In this document: positions 27,101-35,159 of the stretch, one piece after another | Numbering within the stretch: the first letter of the stretch is position 1 | Layout: each line of letters starts with the position of its first letter | Origin: Apoda limacodes | Taxonomy: Eukaryota > Arthropoda > Insecta > Lepidoptera > Limacodidae | NCBI GenBank assembly: GCA_946406115.1 | Contig: OX291545.1 | Coordinates: 14,956,001 to 15,020,000, forward strand | DNA length: 64,000 nt | Direction: 5' to 3' | Program-made: the position numbers and the translations under genes | Notes under the pieces: generated by a model | What the model saw: the letters and a program-made list of their open reading frames with translations, nothing else | Told to the model about the DNA's origin: nothing | Database searches by the model: none

Positions 27101-30100
27101 ATATTTCATGCTTACCTTCTAGCTCGTAATAGTCGGGATCCACAATACCCAAGTACTTTTGCGCCACGCGGCGAGCACTTTGATCTTCGTCCATACGAAA
27201 TATAGACTTTAAAAACTCCATCATTTCATCTTTAGTCTCATGCCACATAGTTGCACACACATATATCCTAAAAGACAGTACATATCATTTACAATACAAT
27301 AGTGGCAAGGTAAATAAGTAAAACAGGTCTGCAGTAACATTAAAAGTTATATATAGGCTTGTGTCATTTCTCCAGGTTGTAAGATTTTATTTAAATATTT
27401 TTAGTTAGTGTGGATATCAAACCCTGCAAACTAGCGCCTCCATTAATATTTTTAATTTCTTATTGGAACAAAGCAAATCTAAAAATTGTGCTTCTACAGA
27501 TATATATGACTACTTTTAGGTCGGTTTTGATTGTTTCTAGGATATCTGCTAAAAACGTTTACTTATAGCAAATATGCTGTCTACAACTCAAGTTATCCCA
27601 AAAACAATACATTTAAAAAAATAAAAATAGCCTGCAGCTATTTATTTATTTCTATAGAAGCACATTTCGAAAATTTGCTTTGTTCAGATAGGAAATCATA
27701 AATGACCGTTGGACGCTAGTGGACGTTAGATACTTTCCATTCTAGATTAGCGGAAAAAACTGCAAAAACGGGAGCAGTAACTTTTGAATTTTCCGGGATG
27801 AAAAATAGCCTATGTCCTTCCCCGGGACTCAGACAGATTTCATCTAAATCAGTTGAGCGGTTCCCGATCCATCCAGTGGTTGAAGCGTGACAAACAACAA
27901 AACATCCAAACCTTCGCATTTATAATATTAATATATAGTAATAATGGGATAATGGGATCATTATAGATTTATCTTAGGATATTAAAAGCATTTATGGTAG
28001 TGGTTCAAAAAAGGAATATAATCCGACTCATTTGTAAACGCTATCAAAACTATTTGTTCTGCAAAATTTGGCATTGGTAATACCTTGTAATGTTGTCAGT
28101 GGGTTTTACGTCTTTTGTCATGGATTCTGAACTAGCGACTGATACATCGTCCTCTTGCAATTCTTTTATGTCCTGGAAGAAAAATCAGTAAATATAAAAC
28201 TAATTCTATTATTGCCTACTCTAACGCTTTCATATACTTTATATATAACTATCTCTTGCTCGAGCGCTATGTTCGGTTATCAGCGAGGGATTCCTGTGGC
28301 AGCTCCTTGATTATAAAGTAATAAAGTATGGTGTTACAAGCTATTTATTGGTATTTAGTTATAATTATTCCTAATTTTGGTTTTTCGGGATAATAGTGTT
28401 AAGATGAATCCGACCAAACAATTTTTCAAACAAACTGCATTAGACTCAACTTATTTTACTATTAACATATCACTACCTTAAAGTGTTGTTATTTACCATA
28501 GTCGCAAAATGCATATTCATCCAAAAAATACCAGAAAATATAAAATAACCAAAAGTATAAAATTTATTGAATTAATTAAATTGATGAACTTGTAAAATAA
28601 TGCTATTAACAACGCAAATATTAATCCGGCTCCAGACTTGCCGAAAGTGTTCGCAAAAGTATTAATTATATTTATTCCTAAGATTTTGAACTAGTTCCCA
28701 AAACTCGGCATTTTCTTACTCATTTACTTACGTCAACTAAAATATCAGTATCATCATCTTTCGTTCGATTCAAGAGCAGTGACTGATCAACAAGCGGTCC
28801 GCAGTACCAGGGCTTGGCAAACAACTTGTCGGTGGCAGCGAGACGCTCGTACCGTGGCCGCCACGTATGAATAGTTATCCATGCCTGTGACATAAGCCAA
28901 AGTAACCAAATCCATGCCATTTCACGACCAATGTACTCCGTAAGGAAATATACTGTAAATAAATAACAATATAATATTATTTTGGCGAACTTATTTAGGA
29001 ACTATATCTTTTAAATTTAAAATATCCATGTAAATATTTATATATAGGAATCTAGTTCAGGGACTATGTGTTTTTAAGTACTTATTTACATGTAAGAATT
29101 TATTGCATGAAGGAATCGTTATTATTAAGAAATTTAAAAACATATATATATATACATATATATATAAACCTTTATAACTATATCTTTGTATATTTAAAAT
29201 GAAAGAATAACTGAAGTCTCATTAAGATATATTCTGACGAATCGGATTTAGATAGATAGACAAAAAATAGGTAAATACCTTATTATTTTTGTTTTTTTAT
29301 TATTATTAAGAGTTTTTAACTCCACTATCTCATTCACGTCAACGATATAAATGTATTAAAATAAAGCAGCGCCCTTGGCGGACGCGTTTTGAATACATTT
29401 TTTTTTATAGAACTGTTATCGAATACGCAAATGCGATAGTAAAGTTAAAAACTCACACAGAACATTAAGAAACAAACCTGGAGGTATTTCGAAGAACAAA
29501 TAATCAGGGATAGTGCCATAAAACGCGCAAGGGTTAGCATTCTTGATACCACAGAAGACAATAAGCAAGTTAATGGTCACTGGCCCAACGAGACCCAGAG
29601 CAAAGGTAAAGCTGAAGTTTTGTATCAGGATCTTGCATGCGAATTTTGCGCTACCGAAACATATGTATGCTGTGGCAACTTGAATGAGAACTACCCACAA
29701 AGGGGAAGCCCATGATACTGGCAAATCAAAAGTACCCTCAGTAACGTTGTATTCTACAGAACCGTCGTAAGCATCGCGTATTATTACTTGAACCTGGAAA
29801 TGAAAAACAAAAGAATGTACACACTCAAGATAAAGAAAAATCAATTTGAACAAACATTAAGTCTACAGCTATCCAGTGTTAACAAAGGCCAATAACCGCC
29901 ACCAATCCCGGTCCTCTGCCTTTCTCATCCAACCACTTAAATTCAAGATATTCTTAATCGATTAAGTCAAAAATTCACTGCTTAATATATACATAACATT
30001 CAAGACTCGACGAAGATTTTAGAGCTTAATGTTTTTAATAATTACTTAACAAAAATAAAAAGGTATTCTTCAAAAATGATTTGATGAATAATGATACAAA

Positions 30101-33100
30101 AATGTAACATTATCCATCAAATCATTTTTTAAGAATACCTACAATACAACGTTACTGTTTTTATCAAATATAACTAATTTTTTTCTTGAATGGCGAACCT
30201 TAAGTTAAGGCGAGCTTTAAGTCGTTACCTTTTGACCACGAAAAAGGCCATTGTTGTGCAAAAAATACGGCCCTATGACACAGAAGTCTTATTGGCAGAC
30301 TTTGGATACTGAACCCTAAAATGACCTACACTTTAACAACTAAGAACTTACTTCGTCAACAACCTACACTTTAACAACTAAGAACTTACTTTGTCAACAA
30401 CCTACACTGTAACAACAAAACACTTACTTCGTCAACAACATAATTTCGTTCACTAAACGCTTCACCAACAGACGTGAAAAACGTGAACGTCGTATCTCCT
30501 TGCCAATGTAAAGATAGCAGGATACAGACTGTGAAGATGCAGATTTTCCATATAGGGAGGTACAAATTAGAGTAGTATCGAGTTTTTTTTAGTGCATCAC
30601 CCAGCATAGAAAGATACTGTATTAGCACTGAAATAGAAAAAGTTATGTTTATAATTTACATAGTTTTTTTTTTTATACCACTAAGGTAACAAACATGCTT
30701 ACGGTCCGCCTTATGGTTAGCGGTCATCGTAGCCTATGGACGCTTGCAACACCAGGGGTATCACTTGCGCGTTGCCGACCCTTCAAAAATCTAATAACTT
30801 CTTTCTTGAAGAACTCCATACATAGTTATATTATAATAAAATAACAATATAAAAACATTAAGATTCACGAGCATAACGATTACAGCATAGTCAATATAGG
30901 TGTTAAATAATACTTCTTGCAATATGATACCTGTCCGACGCTCTCTAAGAGTCGACCCGCCACCCTTCTGTTACGATTTTGTTACCTTTTGCATAGAACA
31001 CGCACACATTTGCACGTATACCAAGTAACTTATTTTTGTATTGCTAGTAATAACGAATAACGCATTTTTTATATAAAGTATCCGAAGTGTGATGTAGTAC
31101 GCTTCAGCAAAGCGAAATATTTCGTTTAAATTGTTATTACTTACGTTATATAGTTACTAGCCTTCATACACCCCTACCTTTGGGGAATCGGCCGTAGCCC
31201 ATCACGTAAGCCCAATGCCGATTGTGAACTTTACATACATCTTTTTGACGTATGCGCAGGGTTCCTCACGACGCCATATTTCAACGAAATAAGCCAGTTG
31301 TGTAAACGAAACAATGTATTTGAGAAAATTAAAAAACTTATTGGTCCACGCCGGGGCTCAAACGCTCTTCTTTCAGAGCGCGAGGCAGACACTGCGACCA
31401 TATAATATATAAGAATACTCACTCAATACTCAAGGTTAAAAAAAATTACAAAGGCTGATGCCTTTGAAATATCTTGAACTCTGATACGAGTGGCGTATGC
31501 GTGCGAGGGAAGCGTTTAGTGAGAATTCTAATATATTCTGCGCTGAGTGAGACCACTGAGTTTCAACTAGTAAGCGTCATACACGCGGCATAAATTCAAG
31601 TGTTTTATTTCTTAAAAATAGGATATCATATCCCTTTTTTTAAGTCAATAAACTATAAAAGTTACTAGTTACATCTATTTTAGTATATTTCAAAATCTAA
31701 TAAGATGATGTTATCGAAAAAAAAAACTAACCTGACGCGTTCTTATCGTTGTTATTAATGTAGTTTTCCCACCATCCTAGCGACACAAATATGCATGCGA
31801 GACATATAGACCAAAGTGCAGGGGTTCCGTCAAGAAGTGGCCAAACTACGAAGGCTGTGGCTTGGGAAGATATAGCAAGCACATCAAGAGCGATTTTGGT
31901 GTAATAACGACGATCGAATCGGTCTCTGTTCAAAGCATTTAGAATACCAGGCACGATGCACATTGCATTCATTAACATAGCTCCTTTGACTACATCTAAT
32001 TCTGGTAAAATTATGATAACCAAACACGCTACGCCAATAGCGTTAAGTGTATCCAACAGGAACGCCTGAAATCAATGAGATATGACCTTAATAGTAAGCA
32101 CTAATTATCTAACTTTGTGCAGCTTTTAGACAGACACATCGAACCGTTTCGATCGGTAACTACCTTGTGCCTTAGTATGAACGTCTACCTGACGACATGG
32201 GTACATTCCGCCTGCAAAAGCTGCACAAGCAAAGGGATTTGGACATTATATTCAATTAATAAAACGTCGTTAACTGCCGTATCCACATTTTTATCATAAC
32301 TGAGGAGCAAATTTTCATATAAGTATACATGCTGATTAATACGTAGGGTAGCCATACGTCCGGACATACATTTTCGTACTCGCCTTAGGAAGCCCTTTAT
32401 TTTAGTACCCAACTCGAGTCTTAAAAACAAAATTTTAGCCCGTACATTGAAGCGCAAAAAATCCGCCATTTTGATATTTTAAGAATTATATCTAACAACA
32501 TCTCTCAAGCTAAAATCCATTAAGCTGTTTAGGTTACAGAGCGTGCTAAAGAAATATACATACATACACTCGAAAAACATAATCCTCCTTCTGCCGCAGT
32601 CGGGTAACAATGATCGGGAGCCGGTCTTGACTATGAATTATTATGGCAACCCTATTGATATGGAGCCAAAAGTACAAAAAGTGGCATCGACAAAATGCTA
32701 GTGAAATACGGGTAAGAGAATAGTTTAATTAAATTGAAATAAAGAAGTTGGTATTATATACTTACCGTAAGAAATTCCACGGTATTTGGCTTTTTAGCGG
32801 TTTTGAAGAAACATATTCGAGCAGATCTTAAGAAGACACCTATTTCTGGGATACTGTAGGCAATCAAGGCAGCCCATAACCAACTCACGCGCTCTTCTAA
32901 AGAATGTACTGTTATAAACTGCTGATCTAAGGCTAGAAAAAAAGATATGGTGTTTACCAAAACATGCTAAAAAAGAATAAAGGCTTCGTCTATTATACTA
33001 TGATTATTACAGACAAAGCATTTATTATTTTAAGTGGTATAAGGTGGCAAACAATAATATGGCCCCTACCCTTTACTACCACTATAACACTAAGGAATTA

Positions 33101-35144
33101 TTCCCGTATTTTAAGAAAAACCACTCTCTTTTTAAAGACACCCAGACTGTTGTCCCTAATATTACAAGTTGAATACCTTTTACGCTCAGGTTTTTTAATA
33201 AATAGAGCTCAGATCAAATAAAGAAGTTTAGATGGAACCTCTGAGACAACGAAGTGAGACTAGTTAAAACAACAACTCGCCGTGTACATACAAAATTATA
33301 CGTACACATAAACAACATATACCTTGCCTTGCCAGGAGAGCTATCGTGGCGCATCAAGCAAAACCTTATCAAAATTTCATGTGACAATAAATGTAGGTAT
33401 ATTACCCGTAAACGTTCACGGCGAGGTGTAGTTTTAACTGGCCTCACTTCGTTGTCGCAGAGGTTCCATCACAACTTTTTTATTTGATCTGAAGAATATA
33501 AAAATCAAAAAAAAACTCCTACGCCAAAGCTTTGATCGCGAAAAATCTCAATGTTTGTGACAGTTTATTTAAAATCTTGTAAAATACTAAAAGATGTTAC
33601 CAGTTCATTGTCAATATATACCTAAAGCTCTATTGCAGTGCGTAATTTGCCGGCCCTTCTTGAGCTGTGAAGTGATGAAGAGAAGAGTGCCTTTCGAAAT
33701 AACCGCCGAACCCAGAACTACGGTGAAAACGAAGATGTAAGCCATCAGCTTGAAGATCTTGACGCTGAAATCCACCCACTCTGTCGAGGCCATCGAACCC
33801 CCTTCCTTCTTCACAGGAAGCTCTCGAAAAAGGTTCCATCCTTTTGTTTCTTGTGCTGTCCGTTGGCTTAAAAGTACAGTTTTTTATAAATACCTCAACT
33901 GTTTGAATTCCTTTTACATTTTAAGATCAAATAACACATAGCATAGCGTAGGCTTAGGAGATTCCAGAATCTTCGCAAATTATTTTTCATATATTTAAAA
34001 TATATTCAAATTTTAATAACAGGCAAAACAAAATCAACATTACAGATTGTGGAATTTAAGCTTTTAGGGCCTTTTGAATGTCTCTAAACATAATACAAAA
34101 ATGAAACATTATGGGGTTAATGGAAATTGTTCGCTTCATATTGGAAAAGCGATATCCGAGCAGACACATTGTTTCTTTATGTTTTGTCTGTTTTATTAGG
34201 ACACAAAATCGTGGTAGGTATAGGCCACTTTTTTTTATGTCTCTGCTAGAATAACGCATACACTATGAATCACAGCCTTTCATTCAGGCAGTATTAACAA
34301 ATTAAAATACTAACGCATGTTATATGGAATACATTCGAAAAGAATATTTACAATGCACAAAGAATATATAACGAGTCAATGTTATCACTGACCATGACTG
34401 ATAAAGCAATTTTGATTGGTGGACAAGATAGGCTAAAAATTTCATCAGGTTTTTATTATTACTAAACTGGTATAAATAAATTTATTTGACATCTAGGTGT
34501 ATCCTACAGCTTTGGTTATCGCCGTGGAATTCTTACTGGAAATCTTATACGGAACTACTAGAGTAACGGAGATAAATGTATTTTAAATAACATGTACTCC
34601 TGTGCCATAAATCAAGTCACTCTATTGCATCTTTGCAATATAAAGAAATATAGAATATTTTTTTTTACAAAATCAAATCTCGAAAACACGTAGTAGCTTC
34701 TTTGTTCAAAAGAATCGTACCAATTTCAAGCGCTTATCATTAATAGTTTTCAAGATACTCATGTTTCTGCTGACTACTAAAAGTGCGAATTTTTAAAATT
34801 CCTTTCTTAGTCCTCTGCTACTAAACAGAAATCCTAAAAATTTTACGTCTCTACTCTCTATCACCTCGTGTTAAGGCGTTGCTTATTGTCAGTCAGTCAG
34901 CGACATGACGGTTTCATATATTTAGATAAAAACTAAACATGCCAAAGTAAATAACTAAACTTCATTGTTTACTTTGGTGATAAGGTTTTTTTTTAATGAG
35001 ATGATAAGAATAAGATAAGAAATCTGTTTAAAAAGACAATGCTACTAACTCTAATTCATCAGCATCATCATATAGGGGTGTGTATTCGGAATCGGACTGG
35101 TCATTGTCATCGTCTAACCCTTTCGACCATGTCGTTGCAGCCAT
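11918..35144 (-). CDS. CHS2: Chitin synthase B (midgut-type), complete coding region, 23 exons
   Basis: Polymerises UDP-GlcNAc into chitin at the plasma membrane; class B enzymes serve the midgut peritrophic matrix. Joined coding exons (minus, 5' to 3'): 35144-35050, 33866-33622, 32932-32766, 32065-31732, 30627-30428, 29793-29478, 28952-28732, 28172-28084, 27267-27116, 25653-25391, 25159-24949, 24579-24379, 22661-22435, 21725-21558, 21082-20777, 19269-19040, 17745-17724, 16708-16556, 16356-16180, 15295-15128, 13632-13401, 12847-12678, 12121-11918. They sum to 4551 nt (1516 residues), the size known for this class (~1520). Seen: N-terminal membrane segments, CATMWHE, DGDIDF (~729), EDR (~833), QRRRW (~871), SWGTR (~1052) followed by C-terminal membrane segments. 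All introns are GT-AG and every junction keeps phase. The acidic N-terminus [10 protein letters not shown] and the lone 177-bp exon fit class B rather than class A. The 22-bp exon 17 and the final acceptor are the uncertain parts. Confidence 0.95.
12678..12847 (-). CDS. CHS2: CHS2 coding exon 22
   Basis: Residues 1393-1449: [52 protein letters not shown]. Very GC-rich (CGC/GCG codons) compared with neighbouring exons. Acceptor ATCAG; donor is GTAATT after 12678 (GTGGTA three bases earlier is the alternative; both keep phase 0). Confidence 0.88.
13045..13297 (-). repeat. tRNA-derived SINE in CHS2 intron
   Basis: Head at 13225-13297 (minus) with box B-like gggatcgaatccgc; tail near 13050-13125 with aagcaaagcttgt. 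Lies between CHS2 exons 21 and 22. Confidence 0.75.
13401..13632 (-). CDS. CHS2: CHS2 coding exon 21
   Basis: Residues 1316-1392: [73 protein letters not shown]. Basic cytoplasmic tail. Acceptor AATAG, donor GTGAGT; ends in phase 1. Confidence 0.94.
13978..14460 (+). pseudogene. Mariner-type transposase remnant in CHS2 intron
   Basis: Broken reading frames give [78 protein letters not shown]. These are mariner landmarks: the first catalytic Asp in CDEKW, the HDNA motif, SDLAP and the C-terminal end. Several frameshifts and stops; dead. Sits between CHS2 exons 20 and 21, opposite in orientation. Confidence 0.85.
15128..15295 (-). CDS. CHS2: CHS2 coding exon 20
   Basis: Residues 1260-1315: [52 protein letters not shown]. 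Last membrane span before the cytoplasmic tail. Acceptor TGCAG, donor GTAAGT. Confidence 0.95.
16180..16356 (-). CDS. CHS2: CHS2 coding exon 19 (177 bp)
   Basis: Residues 1201-1259: [40 protein letters not shown], then [18 protein letters not shown]. One membrane span. It corresponds to the alternatively spliced 177-bp exon pair of class A genes, but only one copy is seen here. Acceptor TACAG, donor GTAAGT. Confidence 0.95.
16556..16708 (-). CDS. CHS2: CHS2 coding exon 18
   Basis: Residues 1150-1200: [51 protein letters not shown]. Highly conserved in insect chitin synthases after the coiled region. Acceptor ATCAG, donor GTGAGA. Confidence 0.95.
16795..17190. repeat. Dispersed repeat, copy 1
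   Basis: Shares tattgtgtattaa..ggtggtaag, gactcaagtttacaatttt, tgttacatacaatgcttttc atcacatttg and ctgatagaata-like blocks with 45710-45985. Lies in a CHS2 intron. Family unknown. Confidence 0.55.
17280..19030. other. CHS2 intron sequence, mostly unassigned
   Basis: Apart from the candidate microexon at 17724-17745, there is a tRNA-like SINE head (gtgttcgaattccag near 17868-17885). No other exon recognised. Confidence 0.4.
17724..17745 (-). CDS. CHS2: CHS2 candidate 22-bp microexon 17
   Basis: Exon 16 ends in phase 2 while exon 18 reads only in phase 0, so a length of 3n+1 must be inserted. This segment (after CACAG, before GTAAGT) is 22 bp, adds F-G-I-G-V-D-D and restores the frame, giving a total divisible by three. 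Its upstream pyrimidine tract is weak. Chosen by splice-site logic only; another small exon in 16710-19039 could serve. Confidence 0.5.
19040..19269 (-). CDS. CHS2: CHS2 coding exon 16
   Basis: Residues 1066-1141: [20 protein letters not shown] (charged helix), [31 protein letters not shown]. Acceptor TTTAAG; donor GTGAGT leaves phase 2, which does not match the next large exon and forces a small exon between them. Confidence 0.92.
19429..19877 (+). mobile_element. 'gggttccgt' family element with 16-bp target-site duplication
   Basis: Starts gggttccgtactcaaag, has a short inverted pair (ggttccgt/gcggaacc), cgtccgtccgtccgtc, and ends gcgcgagtccgactcgcact ggccgatttttt. Flanked by exact 16-bp direct repeats aatctagcgcttttta at 19413-19428 and 19878-19893. 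Noncoding, in a CHS2 intron. Confidence 0.8.
20777..21082 (-). CDS. CHS2: CHS2 coding exon 15 (SWGTR motif)
   Basis: Residues 964-1065: [60 protein letters not shown] and [19 protein letters not shown] is a conserved motif needed for product handling in this family. Acceptor TTACAG, donor GTAAGG. Confidence 0.96.
21165..21290 (+). repeat. Repeat remnant
   Basis: Contains caaccaacacgcactgctcc agcgtggtgaactatggc and ccaaggaggcctgtgcccc, a block I recognise as common in lepidopteran intergenic DNA; a shorter relative on the opposite strand is near 42375-42400. Confidence 0.5.
21558..21725 (-). CDS. CHS2: CHS2 coding exon 14
   Basis: Residues 908-963: [40 protein letters not shown]. First membrane spans of the C-terminal translocation cluster. 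Acceptor TTCCAG, donor GTAAGT. Confidence 0.95.
21800..21955 (-). repeat. tRNA-headed SINE fragment
   Basis: Minus-strand head 21884-21953 with gcgggttatatccctgcat (box-B-like), then body aacatttgtgtttatttt and ctgggtgtttt shared with other SINE copies; tail lost. CHS2 intron between exons 13 and 14. Confidence 0.6.
22435..22661 (-). CDS. CHS2: CHS2 coding exon 13 (EDR and QRRRW motifs)
   Basis: Residues 832-907: [43 protein letters not shown] is the usual catalytic-base motif and QRRRW the acceptor/product-binding signature, both intact. Acceptor TTCCAG, donor GTAATT. Confidence 0.96.
22818..23160 (+). repeat. 'gggttccgt' family element, second copy
   Basis: Starts gggttccgtacccaaaggg, shares ctgtatctcatgaaccgtg, gaaattttcacagaagatgt and cgatattgataacggcaac with the 19429 copy; lacks the poly-cgtc block and is degraded at the 3' end. 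Confidence 0.75.
23400..24115 (+). pseudogene. Truncated LINE: ORF2 C-terminus plus 3' tail
   Basis: Two overlapping frames give [55 protein letters not shown], then [59 protein letters not shown]: the post-RT end of a Jockey/CR1-like ORF2, with a frameshift near 23750. It ends in the tail ccatcaggcggaccgtgtgt ... ttagtggtataaaaaa, which identifies the parent of the other tail-only copies. CHS2 intron between exons 12 and 13, opposite strand. Confidence 0.85.
24379..24579 (-). CDS. CHS2: CHS2 coding exon 12
   Basis: Residues 765-831: [51 protein letters not shown]. The start reads GFMAWYQ where the family is usually GPMVWYQ. Acceptor TTGCAG, donor GTATGT. Confidence 0.94.
24672..24940 (+). 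repeat. Degenerate SINE copy
   Basis: Head weak; tail gcttcgcttagtttgggacc agatggcgctgtgtttaatg tcc matches the SINE family. CHS2 intron. Confidence 0.6.
24949..25159 (-). CDS. CHS2: CHS2 coding exon 11 (DGDID motif)
   Basis: Residues 695-764: [20 protein letters not shown], then [15 protein letters not shown], the metal/UDP-sugar binding motif of GT2 synthases, and [13 protein letters not shown]. Acceptor TTTTAG, donor GTGTGT. Confidence 0.95.
25391..25653 (-). CDS. CHS2: CHS2 coding exon 10
   Basis: Residues 607-694: [76 protein letters not shown]; nucleotide-binding part of the catalytic domain. Acceptor TTTCAG, donor GTAAAT. Confidence 0.95.
25960..27000. mobile_element. Possible LTR-element remnant interrupted by a LINE tail
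   Basis: A block ending attggccaaaccacgccaaa (~26216) followed by ttggtgaccccgacgtgatc resembles an LTR end plus primer-binding site. A near-identical block (cattcatcaccattggcca ... accacgccaaa) recurs at 26951-26989. Between them is a minus-strand LINE tail. No gag/pol frame recognised. CHS2 intron between exons 9 and 10. Confidence 0.4.
26578..26735 (-). mobile_element. LINE 3' tail copy
   Basis: Minus orientation: long T run (A tail) at 26578, then ccactaaggtggcaaac, ggtccgcctgatggtaagcg, gttgccgacccttcagaaat. Confidence 0.8.
27116..27267 (-). CDS. CHS2: CHS2 coding exon 9
   Basis: Residues 556-606: [20 protein letters not shown] and [27 protein letters not shown] marks the start of the conserved chitin synthase catalytic domain. 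Acceptor TTTTAG, donor GTAAGC. Confidence 0.94.
27640..27925 (-). repeat. Lepidopteran interspersed repeat
   Basis: Contains tatgtccttccccgggactc and cgcatttataatattaatata, a 3' block I recognise as very common in lepidopteran introns; a shorter relative is at 61190-61220. CHS2 intron. Confidence 0.5.
28084..28172 (-). CDS. CHS2: CHS2 coding exon 8
   Basis: Residues 527-555: [20 protein letters not shown] and KPTDNITR. Short acidic/serine-rich linker before the catalytic core. Acceptor TTCCAG, donor GTATTA; ends in phase 2 (Arg codon split). Confidence 0.9.
28732..28952 (-). CDS. CHS2: CHS2 coding exon 7
   Basis: Residues 453-526: [20 protein letters not shown], then [20 protein letters not shown] and [20 protein letters not shown]; leads from the N-terminal membrane domain to the cytoplasmic catalytic domain. 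Acceptor TTACAG, donor GTAAGT. Confidence 0.93.
29478..29793 (-). CDS. CHS2: CHS2 coding exon 6
   Basis: Residues 348-452: [72 protein letters not shown]. An N-V-T sequon lies in the segment between spans. Acceptor TTCCAG, donor GTTTGT (weaker). Confidence 0.93.
30061..30140. repeat. Compact 80-base hairpin
   Basis: Arms 30061-30093 and 30108-30140 pair at about 31 of 33 positions around a 14-base loop. In the CHS2 intron between exons 5 and 6. Could be a small MITE or a miRNA-like precursor. Confidence 0.85.
30326..30439 (-). repeat. 38-bp tandem triplication spanning the CHS2 exon 5 splice donor
   Basis: Units 30439-30402, 30401-30364, 30363-30326 (minus). Each contains GTTGTTGACRAA followed by GTAAGT. 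The first is the real exon 5 end; units 2 and 3 differ by one base, unit 1 by about four from unit 3. Confidence 0.92.
30428..30627 (-). CDS. CHS2: CHS2 coding exon 5
   Basis: Residues 281-347: [57 protein letters not shown]. Acceptor TTTCAG; donor GTAAGTG after GACGAA. The donor region is copied twice more directly downstream (see the repeat at 30326-30439). Confidence 0.92.
30666..30818 (-). mobile_element. LINE 3' tail copy with target-site duplication
   Basis: Tail-only, minus orientation, T run at the low end. Flanked by direct repeats tacatagtt at 30657-30665 and 30819-30827. Confidence 0.85.
31325..31405 (-). repeat. tRNA-like SINE head
   Basis: Minus strand reads ggtcgcagtgtctgcctcgc ... 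gagcgtttgagccccggcg, a tRNA-like head with a weak box B. CHS2 intron. Confidence 0.45.
31732..32065 (-). CDS. CHS2: CHS2 coding exon 4
   Basis: Residues 170-280: [40 protein letters not shown], and [19 protein letters not shown]; several membrane spans of the N-terminal domain. Acceptor TTTCAG, donor GTTAGT. Confidence 0.93.
32766..32932 (-). CDS. CHS2: CHS2 coding exon 3
   Basis: Residues 114-169: [19 protein letters not shown], a membrane segment, then [18 protein letters not shown]. Acceptor CTAG, donor GTAAGT, ends in phase 0. Confidence 0.93.
33210..33491. mobile_element. Foldback MITE, 75-bp arms, in CHS2 intron
   Basis: 33210-33284 and 33417-33491 are inverted copies with roughly ten mismatches; both contain gatggaacctctg and acaacgaagtgag. 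Total 282 bp, no transposase. Between CHS2 exons 2 and 3. Confidence 0.88.
33622..33866 (-). CDS. CHS2: CHS2 coding exon 2
   Basis: Residues 32-113: [20 protein letters not shown], then a hydrophobic helix around [16 protein letters not shown] (first membrane span) and [16 protein letters not shown]. Acceptor TAAG, donor GTATAT; ends in phase 1. Confidence 0.93.
35050..35144 (-). CDS. CHS2: CHS2 coding exon 1 (start codon)
   Basis: Residues 1-31, starting [15 protein letters not shown], an acidic cytoplasmic N-terminus. ATG at 35144. Donor GTTAGT follows 35050 and leaves two bases of a split Asp codon. An acceptor (TTTTAG) sits 11 bases upstream of the ATG, so transcription starts in an earlier noncoding exon. 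Confidence 0.85.
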
Positions 35145-35159
35145 CACCTAATTCTCTAA

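Noticed and set aside
33254..33487. Two 77-codon frames on opposite strands with the same ends
   Set aside because: Their similarity is caused by the inverted arms of the MITE, not by coding.
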